A stretch of 64,000 nt of DNA from Rhizobium esperanzae (lineage in GTDB: Bacteria; Pseudomonadota; Alphaproteobacteria; Rhizobiales; Rhizobiaceae). The stretch spans positions 62,001 to 126,000 of the forward strand of contig NZ_JACIFY010000019.1 in the NCBI RefSeq assembly GCF_014197615.1. The letters run 5' to 3'. Shown in pieces: positions 17,289 through 24,869 of this stretch. The notes under the pieces are model-generated. The model was given only the letters and a program-made list of their open reading frames with translations. It did no database searches and was not told where the DNA came from. Position numbers and translations under genes: made by a program. Each line of letters begins with the position of its first letter. Position 1 is the first letter of the stretch.

Positions 17289-17603
17289 CTAAAAAGCTGT
17301 GCTGCCGGTGGCGATCAGATCGCAGGCGAGGCGCAGGCCGATCTGGTCGTGGCACGGTGCATCGCGGCCGCCGGCGAGTTCCAGCTCGGCGGCAACGTCG
17401 GCGCGCAGATAGGCCTGCGTCGTCGGGTCGACGCGGGTCGGAACGGCTGGCCACAACGAGGGGCGGCTGACGTCGATCGCTGCTATACCGGCCTTCTCGC
17501 CGCCCATGGCGGAGGACGCGATCGCCATCCCGCCTGCCGTCAGGGCGAGTGCAAGGGCAATCTGGAGGACGAGATCTGCGGCCTCGCGCGGGGAAACGAA
17601 CAT
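17289..17603 (-). CDS. Hypothetical protein with one N-terminal membrane segment
   Basis: The 104-residue frame starts with MFVSPREAADLVLQIALALALTAG, a single hydrophobic segment that may be an anchor or uncleaved signal, followed by a soluble tail with two cysteines. It is convergent with the Lrp-type gene, 17 bases apart. I do not recognise the family. Composition fits the genome, so it is probably a real gene, but that is not certain. Confidence 0.5.
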   Translation of the reverse strand: MFVSPREAADLVLQIALALALTAGGMAIASSAMGGEKAGIAAIDVSRPSLWPAVPTRVDPTTQAYLRADVAAELELAGGRDAPCHDQIGLRLACDLIATGSTAF

Positions 17604-17747
17604 AGCGGCCTCATGCTGCTGATTTTTAGCGCTTCACCACGCCACTAAGGCAGGCGGCAGCCGTGATCCAGCGGCTTCGGCGGTTAAGGTTTATGCGTAA
17701 CCATGGCGACAACGCCGCATCGTACCGGCAGTTTTTCTACAACTTTC

Positions 17748-17772
17748 GGAACAATGATTCCCGCAGGCGGTT
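17748..17772 (+). promoter_or_regulatory. EcfG-type general stress promoter
   Basis: GGAAC (17748-17752), 16 bases, then GGTT (17769-17772) fits the alphaproteobacterial EcfG/RpoE4 consensus GGAAC-N16-17-CGTT with one difference. It lies 43 bases before the ATG at 17816, with room for a ribosome site (AAGGAGG) in between. Confidence 0.7.
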
Positions 17773-17815
17773 ACACCAGGGTCATCCAATGTGAAAATCA
17801 AAGGAGGATATCCTC

Positions 17816-18142
17816 ATGACCAAATCCCTTATCGCCGCTTCGCTGCTGGCGATCGGCATGGCATCGTCGGCCTTTGCCCAGTCGAACCCCGATCCGATCG
17901 GGCCTACCAACGGCGGCTCGACCGATCCGAGTTCGGGTAACTATTCATCCGATTACACCAACAGTGACAACGGCATGTATCCGGTGCGCGTCGCTCCGGT
18001 CGATCCGATGACGACACAGAGCATCGGTCAACCGCAGACGATGGAATGCCCTGGCATGCCGCAGCAGAGATCGGGCGTCGACACACGCGGCGGCGAAAGC
18101 GGCGCCTCGATCAGCGAAGCCTGCCGCGAATACGACAACTGA
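17816..18142 (+). CDS. Small secreted Ser/Asn/Pro-rich protein, probably stress-induced
   Basis: The 108-residue protein has a clear signal peptide (MTKSLIAASLLAIGMASSAFA, cleavage about residue 21). The mature protein is low in complexity, rich in Ser, Gly, Asn, Asp and Pro, with two cysteines. It has a strong AAGGAGG site, its own EcfG-type promoter and a strong terminator, so it is a monocistronic gene. Small proteins of this kind in rhizobia are often of unknown function; a periplasmic role in general stress is inferred from the promoter. Confidence 0.75.
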   Translation: MTKSLIAASLLAIGMASSAFAQSNPDPIGPTNGGSTDPSSGNYSSDYTNSDNGMYPVRVAPVDPMTTQSIGQPQTMECPGMPQQRSGVDTRGGESGASISEACREYDN

Positions 18143-18157
18143 CAGGCAGTCTTCGCT

Positions 18158-18180
18158 TCAAAGCATGTCGCGCAAAAGTG
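18158..18180. repeat. Fragment of a rhizobial intergenic repeat
   Basis: CAAAGCATGTCGCGCAAAAG and the next bases match, in reverse orientation and with a one-base insertion, the right end of the repeat at 38604-38703. It appears to be a truncated copy of the same short interspersed element. Confidence 0.45.
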
Positions 18181-18191
18181 CGCCACGCTTG

Positions 18192-18219
18192 AAAAAGGCC
18201 GGTTCACGCCGGCCTTTTT
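18192..18219 (+). terminator. Rho-independent terminator
   Basis: AAAAAGGCCGG and CCGGCCTTTTT form a perfect 11-base stem with a 6-base loop (TTCACG). The stem ends in a T run, 49 bases past the secreted protein stop codon. Confidence 0.92.
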
Positions 18220-18260
18220 CATGTAGCAGGCGATGAAACGTTTTCCCCGGACGAAACTTT

Positions 18261-18290
18261 TGATCCGGACTTTGCGTCCATCCGTAGCAG
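18261..18290 (+). promoter_or_regulatory. Candidate RpoE/ECF (ChrR-type) promoter of the photolyase gene
   Basis: TGATCC (18261-18266), 18 bases, then TAGCAG (18285-18290) resembles the -35 TGATCC and -10 TA elements of sigma-E/ChrR regulon promoters of Rhodobacter. It lies 28 bases before the TTG start of the photolyase. The same spacing occurs near the chrR-like gene (22880-22909). Confidence 0.4.
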
Positions 18291-18318
18291 CCTGAAAGAA
18301 CAGCAGGGAACGGTCTCA

Positions 18319-19758
18319 TTGGCAAAGGACGCGGCAAAACCGGTCATTCTGTGGTTTCGCAAGGATTTGCGCCTTGATGACAACCAGGCGCTCAAGGCAG
18401 CCGCTCTCTCCGGGCGGCCGATCATCCCTCTCTATATCAAAGAGCCCGCGGCACACACCGGTGCGCTCGGTGCGGCGCAGGCGTGGTGGCTGCATCATTC
18501 GCTGGAAGCGCTCGACGGGTCGCTCCGCAAGCGGCAAGGACGGCTGATGCTTGCCAGCGGCGAGGCGCTCGAGGTGCTTGACGCCCTCATCCGGGAGAGC
18601 GGCGCCGAAGCCGTTTTCTGGAACCGGCGTTACGATCCATCCGGCGCTGCCATCGACATCCGTATCAGCCGCGAATTGGAAAAGCAGGCGATCGAGGTGA
18701 GAAGCTTCGGCGGCCAGTTGCTGCACGAACCCTCCCGGCTGATGACCGGCAGCGGCACCCCCTATCGCGTCTATACGCCGTTCTGGCGCGCGCTGGAGGG
18801 CGCCGGCGAACCGGAGCCGCCGCTGGAGGCGCCGCTAAAACTGCGGCTGGCAGCGCAGCTTGCGAAATCGGAAAGGCTGGAGAGCTGGAAACTGCTGCCG
18901 ACGAAGCCGGACTGGGCAAAGGATTTTGGTGACCTCTGGACGCCGGGCGAACAAGGCGCGCGGGAAAAGCTCCGTTCCTTCGTCGAAGACAGACTCGACG
19001 GCTATAAGGAAAACCGCGACTATCCGGCGAAGCCGGCGACATCGATGCTGTCGCCGCATCTGGCGCTTGGCGAGATCTCCCCTGCCCGCATCTGGGACGC
19101 GACGCGCGGTCTGTCGAAACGGGTGCCGACGGCCGACATCGTGCATTTCCGCAAGGAGATCGCCTGGCGCGAATTCTCCTATCACCTGCTGTTCCATTTC
19201 CCGCGTCTCGCTTCGGACAATTGGAACGCTCGTTTCGATGGCTTCGAATGGCGCAATGGCGATGACGATTTCGAGGCTTGGCGCCGGGGTGTGACCGGCT
19301 ATCCGATCGTCGATGCCGGCATGCGCCAACTCTGGCGCCACGGCTGGATGCACAATCGCGTGCGGATGATCGTCGCCTCCTTCCTCATCAAGGATCTGAT
19401 GATCGACTGGCGCCGGGGCGAAGCCTGGTTTCGCGATACGCTAGTCGATGCCGATCCCGCCAACAATGCGGCAAGCTGGCAATGGGTGGCGGGTTCGGGC
19501 GCCGATGCCTCACCGTTCTTCCGGATCTTCAACCCGGTGCTGCAGGGCCAGACCTTCGATCCCGAAGGCGACTATGTCAAAGCGCATGTGCCGGAGCTTC
19601 GAGAACTCGGGGCGAAATACATCCACCGGCCGTTCGAGGCGCCGAAGAGCATGCTCGACGAGGCCGGCATCACGCTTGGCCAAACCTATCCGAAACCGAT
19701 CGTCGACCATGCGAATGCGCGCAACCGGGCGCTCGCCGCCTACAAGGCAATGGGATAG
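18319..19758 (+). CDS. phrB: Deoxyribodipyrimidine photolyase
   Basis: The 479-residue protein has the N-terminal photolyase domain (ILWFRKDLRLDDNQAL) and the C-terminal FAD-binding domain (RVPTADIVHFRKEIAWREF, HNRVRMIVASFLIKDL, WQWVAGSGADASPFFRIFNP), all standard for class I CPD photolyases. It repairs UV-induced pyrimidine dimers with blue light. The start is a TTG at 18319, about nine bases after AGGGA; no ATG occurs before codon 76. Photolyase, cyclopropane synthase and SDR genes next to a chrR-like gene recall the singlet-oxygen stress regulon. Confidence 0.93.
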   Translation: MAKDAAKPVILWFRKDLRLDDNQALKAAALSGRPIIPLYIKEPAAHTGALGAAQAWWLHHSLEALDGSLRKRQGRLMLASGEALEVLDALIRESGAEAVFWNRRYDPSGAAIDIRISRELEKQAIEVRSFGGQLLHEPSRLMTGSGTPYRVYTPFWRALEGAGEPEPPLEAPLKLRLAAQLAKSERLESWKLLPTKPDWAKDFGDLWTPGEQGAREKLRSFVEDRLDGYKENRDYPAKPATSMLSPHLALGEISPARIWDATRGLSKRVPTADIVHFRKEIAWREFSYHLLFHFPRLASDNWNARFDGFEWRNGDDDFEAWRRGVTGYPIVDAGMRQLWRHGWMHNRVRMIVASFLIKDLMIDWRRGEAWFRDTLVDADPANNAASWQWVAGSGADASPFFRIFNPVLQGQTFDPEGDYVKAHVPELRELGAKYIHRPFEAPKSMLDEAGITLGQTYPKPIVDHANARNRALAAYKAMG

Positions 19759-19992
19759 CCTGTGAATGCATTTCGGCCCGCACCGCGCCAGACCCGTTAT
19801 CGGCTTCGGCGGGTCCGGTCTTTTCATCCGCGCAAAGACGCCGAAACACATTGAACTGCTTCTATAGTCTTATCTTAAATCGGTTCCGATTTGAGCAATA
19901 ATGCAGTAGCCTTCGATGTAATGGCCGGGGGGCCGTGTGTATTATCAGGTGCTTCGTCGTCCCTAACCGGCAAGAATGTTGGAGGAGGAGAG

Positions 19993-21252
19993 ATGAGCAA
20001 GGCGCAGGACTGGAATTTGCTGGCTCGCGATGCGGTGACGCTGACGGCCGAAAACATGTCCCGCATGGTGAAGGGCCTGCCCTTCAAGGCAAAGCTGGCG
20101 CTGCGCGGGCTTCTGCACATGCAGCACGGTTCGCTCGCCGTTACTCTCCCCGATGGCCGCAGGCTGCTGGTCGAGGGCCAGAAGGCCGGGCCAAAGGCGG
20201 CGCTCAGCCTGCACAACTGGAACCTTGCCTATCGGGCGCTGACGAGCGGCACGATCGGGGTCGCCGAGACCTATATGGACGGCGACTGGGACAGTCCCGA
20301 TACCACCGCCTTCCTCGAACTCTTCCTCGTCAACGGCGAGGCCGCGTTCAGCTATGCGCATGGCAAAAGCGGTATCGGCCGCCTCTTCGAGCGTGTGCGC
20401 CACTGGATGAACGCCAATACCATGACGGGCTCGAAGCGCAACATCTCGGCCCATTACGATCTCGGCAATGATTTCTACAGGCAATGGCTCGATCCGAGCA
20501 TGACCTATTCCTCAGCTCTCTACTCCACAGGGGCCAACGACCTGCAATCGGCGCAGAACGCCAAATATCGCGCGCTCGCCGAAGCGACCGGCATCGGGCC
20601 CGGGGATCACGTGCTGGAAATCGGCTGCGGCTGGGGCGGTTTTGCCGAATTCGCCGCCGGCGAATTGAACTGCAAGGTGACGGGCCTGACAATCAGCCGC
20701 GAACAGCTTGCATTTGCGCAGGAGCGCATCCACAAGGCCGGTCTCGACGATCGCGTCGAATTCCGTTTCCAGGATTACCGCGACGAGACCGGGCTCTACG
20801 ACCGGATCGTCTCGATCGAAATGTTCGAAGCGGTCGGCGAGAAATACTGGCCGTCCTATTTCTCCAAGCTCCGGCAATGCCTGAAACCCGGCGGCAAGGC
20901 CGGCCTGCAGATCATCACGATCAAACCCGAGTCCTTCGACCAGTATCGCAGCAATCCCGACTTCATCCAGAAATATGTCTTTCCCGGCGGCATGCTGCCG
21001 ACGCGCAATCACCTGGCCGAACTCGCCGGCAAGGTCGATTTGTCACTGGTCAGAGACTTCAGCTTCGGGCTCGACTATGCCCGGACGCTGGCCGAATGGC
21101 GCGAGCGCTTCTGGTCGGTCTGGGAACGCATCCGCCCGATGGGCTTCGACGAGCGTTTCAAACGGCTCTGGGAATTCTATCTGTTCTATTGCGAAGCCGG
21201 CTTCCGCGCCCGCAATATCGATGTGCGCCAGGTCGTATTCTCGCGCCGCTGA
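19993..21252 (+). CDS. cfa: Cyclopropane-fatty-acyl-phospholipid synthase
   Basis: The 419-residue protein starts at ATG 19993 after GGAGGAGGAG. It has the SAM-binding motif VLEIGCGWGGFAEFA, the family block SAHYDLGNDFYRQWLD and MTYSSALY, and the C-terminal HFLL-type region ending in NIDVRQVVF. It methylenates unsaturated fatty acyl chains in membrane phospholipids, which protects against acid and oxidative stress. The 234-base upstream region is AT-rich and could hold its own promoter. It is convergent with the SDR gene with no gap between the stop codons. Confidence 0.93.
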   Translation: MSKAQDWNLLARDAVTLTAENMSRMVKGLPFKAKLALRGLLHMQHGSLAVTLPDGRRLLVEGQKAGPKAALSLHNWNLAYRALTSGTIGVAETYMDGDWDSPDTTAFLELFLVNGEAAFSYAHGKSGIGRLFERVRHWMNANTMTGSKRNISAHYDLGNDFYRQWLDPSMTYSSALYSTGANDLQSAQNAKYRALAEATGIGPGDHVLEIGCGWGGFAEFAAGELNCKVTGLTISREQLAFAQERIHKAGLDDRVEFRFQDYRDETGLYDRIVSIEMFEAVGEKYWPSYFSKLRQCLKPGGKAGLQIITIKPESFDQYRSNPDFIQKYVFPGGMLPTRNHLAELAGKVDLSLVRDFSFGLDYARTLAEWRERFWSVWERIRPMGFDERFKRLWEFYLFYCEAGFRARNIDVRQVVFSRR

Positions 21253-22086
21253 TCATTCCGCCGGATGCGGTGTCGCCGGATGGTGACCGGCCGATGGCGG
21301 CCGCTCGCGCCAGCCGGTGACGCGGCTCATCAGCGGGAAATAAGCGCCATAGGGAAGCAGTCGCGCGAGTTTCAGCATGGTGGTGAAACGCCGGGGGAAG
21401 CTGATCTCGAAGGCCTGCGATTTCAGCCCGGCGGCAATCTGCCGGGCCGCCTCCTCGACCGATACCACTGCCGTCATCGGAAAGGCGTTCTTGCCAGCCG
21501 CCGGCGTATCGACGAACCCCGGGCTGACGAGCTGGATGCGGATGCCGATCTTGTCGAGATCGAATTTCAGGCTTTCGGCCATGTTGATCAGCGCCGCCTT
21601 GGTGGCGCCATAGGCTGCACCCGTCGGCAGGCCGCCATAACCGGTGGCGCAGGAGACGATGGCGATCTGCCCCTGCCCTTTCGCCTTCATATGGCCGATC
21701 GCCGGCAGCAGGCAGTTGACGACGCCGGAAAGATTGACGGCGAAGCTTTTGTCGAAATCGGCGCGGTTCAGCTCTTCGGCCTGAACAGGCAGATAGACGC
21801 CGGCATTGAGGATCGCCATGGCGAGAGTGCCGTGTTCGTATTCGATGGAGGCCATGACATGTTCCATGTCCTCGGCATCGGTGACGTCGCCGTCGAGAAC
21901 GACGATGCTGCCGGAAAGTCCGCGGGCCTCGGCCTGCAATTCGACCAGCTTTTCGTGACTTCTGGCGGTAACCGCGACCTTGTATCCTTCGGCCGCGAGC
22001 TTCAGCGCAAGCGCCCGGCCGATACCCGAGCTTGCCCCGGTGATCCAGACGACTCCATGTTCGGGACGGGCGATGAAATCATGCAT
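21253..22086 (-). CDS. Short-chain dehydrogenase/reductase
   Basis: The 277-residue classical SDR has the cofactor motif TGASSGIG (about residues 16-23), the NAG motif ILNAGVYLP, and the catalytic Ser and Tyr-x-x-x-Lys (SCATGYGG... AAYGATKAA). A GGAGG site precedes the ATG. The C-terminus is an amphipathic tail (MLKLARLLPYGAYFPLMSRV). The substrate is unknown. SDR genes of this kind occur beside cfa and chrR in many proteobacteria. It is 100 bases downstream of the chrR-like gene on the same strand. Confidence 0.85.
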   Translation of the reverse strand: MHDFIARPEHGVVWITGASSGIGRALALKLAAEGYKVAVTARSHEKLVELQAEARGLSGSIVVLDGDVTDAEDMEHVMASIEYEHGTLAMAILNAGVYLPVQAEELNRADFDKSFAVNLSGVVNCLLPAIGHMKAKGQGQIAIVSCATGYGGLPTGAAYGATKAALINMAESLKFDLDKIGIRIQLVSPGFVDTPAAGKNAFPMTAVVSVEEAARQIAAGLKSQAFEISFPRRFTTMLKLARLLPYGAYFPLMSRVTGWRERPPSAGHHPATPHPAE

Positions 22087-22186
22087 GACATGTTCCTCCT
22101 GCTCTGCCTTGCCAACACGAAAACAGGTCCGGAAGTTTCTCTGCTCCTCCCGGATTTATGGTCCTATCACACCATTGTGGCTGCTT

Positions 22187-22843
22187 TCAGCCGATCAGAT
22201 CGCCGATCATCTGACGAAAGGATCCCGTCAGCCTGACCGGCCCGTCCGAAACGGCAAAGGCGATGCAAGGCCTGTCCTTCTCGGCGACCGGCCGGTGGTC
22301 GACCGTCTCGTCGGCAATGGAGATGTCGCCGGGGCCGAAACGGCCGCGTTCATCGTTGAAGGCGCCGTCGAGGATGAGGATCAGTTCCATGCCCTTGTGG
22401 GTATGCGCCGGCAAGGCCCGGCCCGGGCGGATCCACATCAGGTTGACCTCGCAGCCGTCCATGTCGAGGCAATATTCCTTGAAGCCCGGCAACCGCGTGC
22501 GCCAGGGCACATCCTCGGCTTCGAAGCCGACAAGATCGCGCAACGCCTGGGGGAACAGCGTGTTTACCCGCCGCCTGGCCGCCGGCGCCGAGATCGGAGA
22601 GGCGGAGGAAAAGATCGCCGCAAGCCGCCGGTCGCGGTCGGCAATGGCGGCTACAGGCGCGCTTTCGAGCGCCTCCCCGGCGAGCAATTCGAGGCTGTTC
22701 ACCAGGCTGCGATTATCCGGTTTCATTTCGAGATGGGACCGCACCAGCACACGCGCCGGCTCGGGCAAGGAGCCGGCGACATAATGCGCCATCAATGCAT
22801 CGATCGTGTCGATCTGCTCGTGAACCATGTCGATTTCGGTCAC
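22187..22843 (-). CDS. ChrR-like cupin anti-sigma factor family protein, without a partner sigma gene
   Basis: The 218-residue protein starts at a GTG (22841-22843). The N-terminal part (HYVAGSLPEPARVLVRSHLE) corresponds to the ChrR anti-sigma domain and the C-terminal half is a cupin with ALPAHTHKGMELILILDG, which holds His/Glu metal ligands. In ChrR the anti-sigma domain uses Cys-x-x-Cys after the conserved His to bind zinc; here His37 is kept but the positions four and seven residues later are Lys41 and Asn44. The usual upstream rpoE-type gene is also absent. It may control a distant sigma factor, or be a metal-binding cupin with a new role. Confidence 0.75.
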   Translation of the reverse strand: MTEIDMVHEQIDTIDALMAHYVAGSLPEPARVLVRSHLEMKPDNRSLVNSLELLAGEALESAPVAAIADRDRRLAAIFSSASPISAPAARRRVNTLFPQALRDLVGFEAEDVPWRTRLPGFKEYCLDMDGCEVNLMWIRPGRALPAHTHKGMELILILDGAFNDERGRFGPGDISIADETVDHRPVAEKDRPCIAFAVSDGPVRLTGSFRQMIGDLIG

Positions 22844-22938
22844 GCCCCGTTGCCGCGCTCCGTTTTCGCTTTGTCGTCATCCGTACGGGGAAAGTCAATC
22901 TTCGGATCACCCCCACCAAGGGCGGGATCGTCAGCCAT
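22840..22938 (-). CDS. Possible 32-codon ORF overlapping the start of the chrR-like gene
   Basis: A frame from ATG 22938 encodes a 32-residue, highly charged peptide (begins MADDPALGGGDPKIDF) whose TGA overlaps the GTG start of the chrR-like gene in the pattern GTGA. The overlap suggests translational coupling, but no clear ribosome site precedes the ATG and GC bias at third positions is only moderate. It may be a relic of a former upstream gene. Confidence 0.28.
   Translation of the reverse strand: MADDPALGGGDPKIDFPRTDDDKAKTERGNGA
22880..22909 (-). promoter_or_regulatory. Candidate RpoE/ECF promoter for the chrR-like gene
   Basis: On the minus strand TGATCC (22904-22909), 18 bases, then TACGGA (22880-22885) matches the spacing and -35 hexamer of the site before the photolyase gene. 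Its position 37 bases before the GTG start is suitable. It lies inside the possible 32-codon ORF, so at most one of the two is likely to matter. Confidence 0.35.
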
Positions 22939-23069
22939 GCGTCATTTCGGGGGAGAAGGCCAAATTTTATCGTGTCCGACAGAGGCGTGGAATAGCATTT
23001 CTTGCCAACTCAGCCTTGTGAAGGGAAAAGACCGTTCCTAAAGTAAGAGTTCGAATAGAGGCAGATTCC

Positions 23070-24107
23070 ATGACCTTCCACCCTTCCGTCCTCGAAGCCA
23101 TCGGCAACACGCCCCTGATCAAACTCAAGGGCGCTTCGGCTGCGACCGGCTGCACCATTCTCGGCAAGGCGGAGTTCCTGAACCCCGGCCAGTCGGTGAA
23201 GGATCGCGCCGCGCTCTACATCATCCGCGACGCGGAGCGGAAGGGCCTGCTTCGGCCCGGCGGCGTCATCGTCGAAGGCACGGCCGGCAATACCGGCATC
23301 GGGCTGACCCTGGTCGCCAAGGCGCTCGGCTACCGCACCGTCATCGTCATCCCGGAAACGCAGAGCCAGGAAAAGAAGGACGCGCTGAAACTGCTCGGCG
23401 CCGAACTCGTCGAAGTGCCCGCCGTTCCCTACAAGAACCCGAACAATTATGTGAAGGTCTCCGGGCGGCTTGCCGAGCAGCTGGCGAAGACCGAGCCGAA
23501 CGGGGCGATCTGGGCAAACCAGTTCGACAACGTCGCCAACCGCCAGGCGCACATCGAAACGACCGCTCGGGAAATCTGGAGGGATACCGACGGCAAGGTC
23601 GACGGCTTCATCTGCTCCGTCGGCTCCGGCGGGACGCTGGCCGGTGTCGCCGCCGGCCTCAAGGCTTTCAATGCGGACGTCAAGATCGGCATCACCGATC
23701 CCGACGGCGCCGCCCTTTATGAATTCTACCAGAACGGCACGTTGAAATCCGAGGGATCCTCGATCACCGAGGGCATCGGCCAGGGCCGCATCACCGCCAA
23801 TCTCGAAGGTTTCACGCCTGATTTCTCCTATCGGGTCTCCGATGCCGAGGCGCTTCCCTATCTTTTCGACCTCGTCGAAAACGAAGGCCTGTGCCTCGGC
23901 GGCTCGACGGCGATCAACATTGCCGGTGCGGTCAAACTCGCCCGGGATCTCGGCCCCGGTCACACGGTGGTGACGATCCTCTGCGACTACGGCAACCGCT
24001 ATCAGTCGAAGCTCTTCAATCCGGATTTCCTGACCTCGAAGGGACTGCCCGTTCCGGGCTGGATGGCCAAATCGTCCGAGATAGACGTTCCCTACGAACC
24101 CGCGTGA
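23070..24107 (+). CDS. cysK: Cysteine synthase (O-acetylserine sulfhydrylase)
   Basis: The 345-residue PLP enzyme has NPGQSVKDRAA with the Schiff-base Lys44, EGTAGNTGIGL for substrate carboxylate binding and the glycine-rich loop CSVGSGGTLAG for PLP phosphate. It forms cysteine from O-acetylserine and sulfide. It heads a tight operon: alaX follows after six bases, sseA and a GNAT gene after that. The start ATG at 23070 is preceded by GAGGCAG. Confidence 0.92.
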   Translation: MTFHPSVLEAIGNTPLIKLKGASAATGCTILGKAEFLNPGQSVKDRAALYIIRDAERKGLLRPGGVIVEGTAGNTGIGLTLVAKALGYRTVIVIPETQSQEKKDALKLLGAELVEVPAVPYKNPNNYVKVSGRLAEQLAKTEPNGAIWANQFDNVANRQAHIETTAREIWRDTDGKVDGFICSVGSGGTLAGVAAGLKAFNADVKIGITDPDGAALYEFYQNGTLKSEGSSITEGIGQGRITANLEGFTPDFSYRVSDAEALPYLFDLVENEGLCLGGSTAINIAGAVKLARDLGPGHTVVTILCDYGNRYQSKLFNPDFLTSKGLPVPGWMAKSSEIDVPYEPA

Positions 24108-24113
24108 GACCCC

Positions 24114-24851
24114 ATGCCCGTCAATGCCCTCTATCGTGACGACTTCTATCTCTCGACATGCGAGGCGATCGTCACCGCCGTTCACGAAGACGGGGGCATC
24201 GAACTGGACCAGACCTGTTTCTATGCGACATCAGGCGGCCAGCCGGGCGATACCGGAGCGCTTGAACGGGCCGACGGCACCAAAATCGCGCTCGGCCAGA
24301 CGAAGCACGGCCCGAGCAAGGATATCGTCATCCATGTGCCGCTCGAAAACGAGCCGCGGCCCGATGTCGGCGAAAAGCTGGTGCTGCATGTCGACTGGCA
24401 GCGCCGCTACAGGCTGATGCGCATGCACACGGCCTGCCACCTGCTGTCCGTCGTCTGCTCCTATCCGATCACCGGGGCTGCCGTCGGCGAGGAGGAAAGC
24501 CGCGTCGATTTCGACATGACCGAGACGATCGACAAGGACGCGGTAACGGCCAGGCTGATGGAACTGGTCGCAGAGAATCATCCGGTCTATCTGCAATGGA
24601 TTACCGACGACGAGCTTGCGGCCAATCCCGATATCGTCAAATCGAAGAACGTGCGCCCGCCGATCGGGCTCGGGCGCGTCAGCCTAGTCTGCATCGGCGA
24701 GAACTCCTCGATTGACAGCCAGCCCTGCGGCGGCACACATGTCTCGGAGACACAGGAAGTCGGCCAGATCCATATCGCCAAGATCGAAAAGAAGGGCAAA
24801 GAAAATCGGCGCTTCCGCATCCGATTCGGTACGCCCGGCGACGAAGCCTGA
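24114..24851 (+). CDS. AlaX-type alanyl-tRNA editing protein
   Basis: The 245-residue protein resembles the free-standing editing domain of alanyl-tRNA synthetase: the zinc ligands HTACH (HxxxH, about residues 104-108) and CGGTH (about 206-210) are both present. Such proteins hydrolyse Ser-tRNA(Ala) or Gly-tRNA(Ala) in trans. The gene sits between cysK and sseA with gaps of 6 and 18 bases. The context suggests coordination of serine/cysteine metabolism with translation fidelity. Confidence 0.88.
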   Translation: MPVNALYRDDFYLSTCEAIVTAVHEDGGIELDQTCFYATSGGQPGDTGALERADGTKIALGQTKHGPSKDIVIHVPLENEPRPDVGEKLVLHVDWQRRYRLMRMHTACHLLSVVCSYPITGAAVGEEESRVDFDMTETIDKDAVTARLMELVAENHPVYLQWITDDELAANPDIVKSKNVRPPIGLGRVSLVCIGENSSIDSQPCGGTHVSETQEVGQIHIAKIEKKGKENRRFRIRFGTPGDEA

Positions 24852-24869
24852 CCATCAAGGGAGAGCATA

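Noticed and set aside
22844..23069. Sigma factor gene expected next to the chrR-like gene
   Set aside because: Only 226 bases separate it from cysK, and no frame there encodes region 2 or region 4 motifs.
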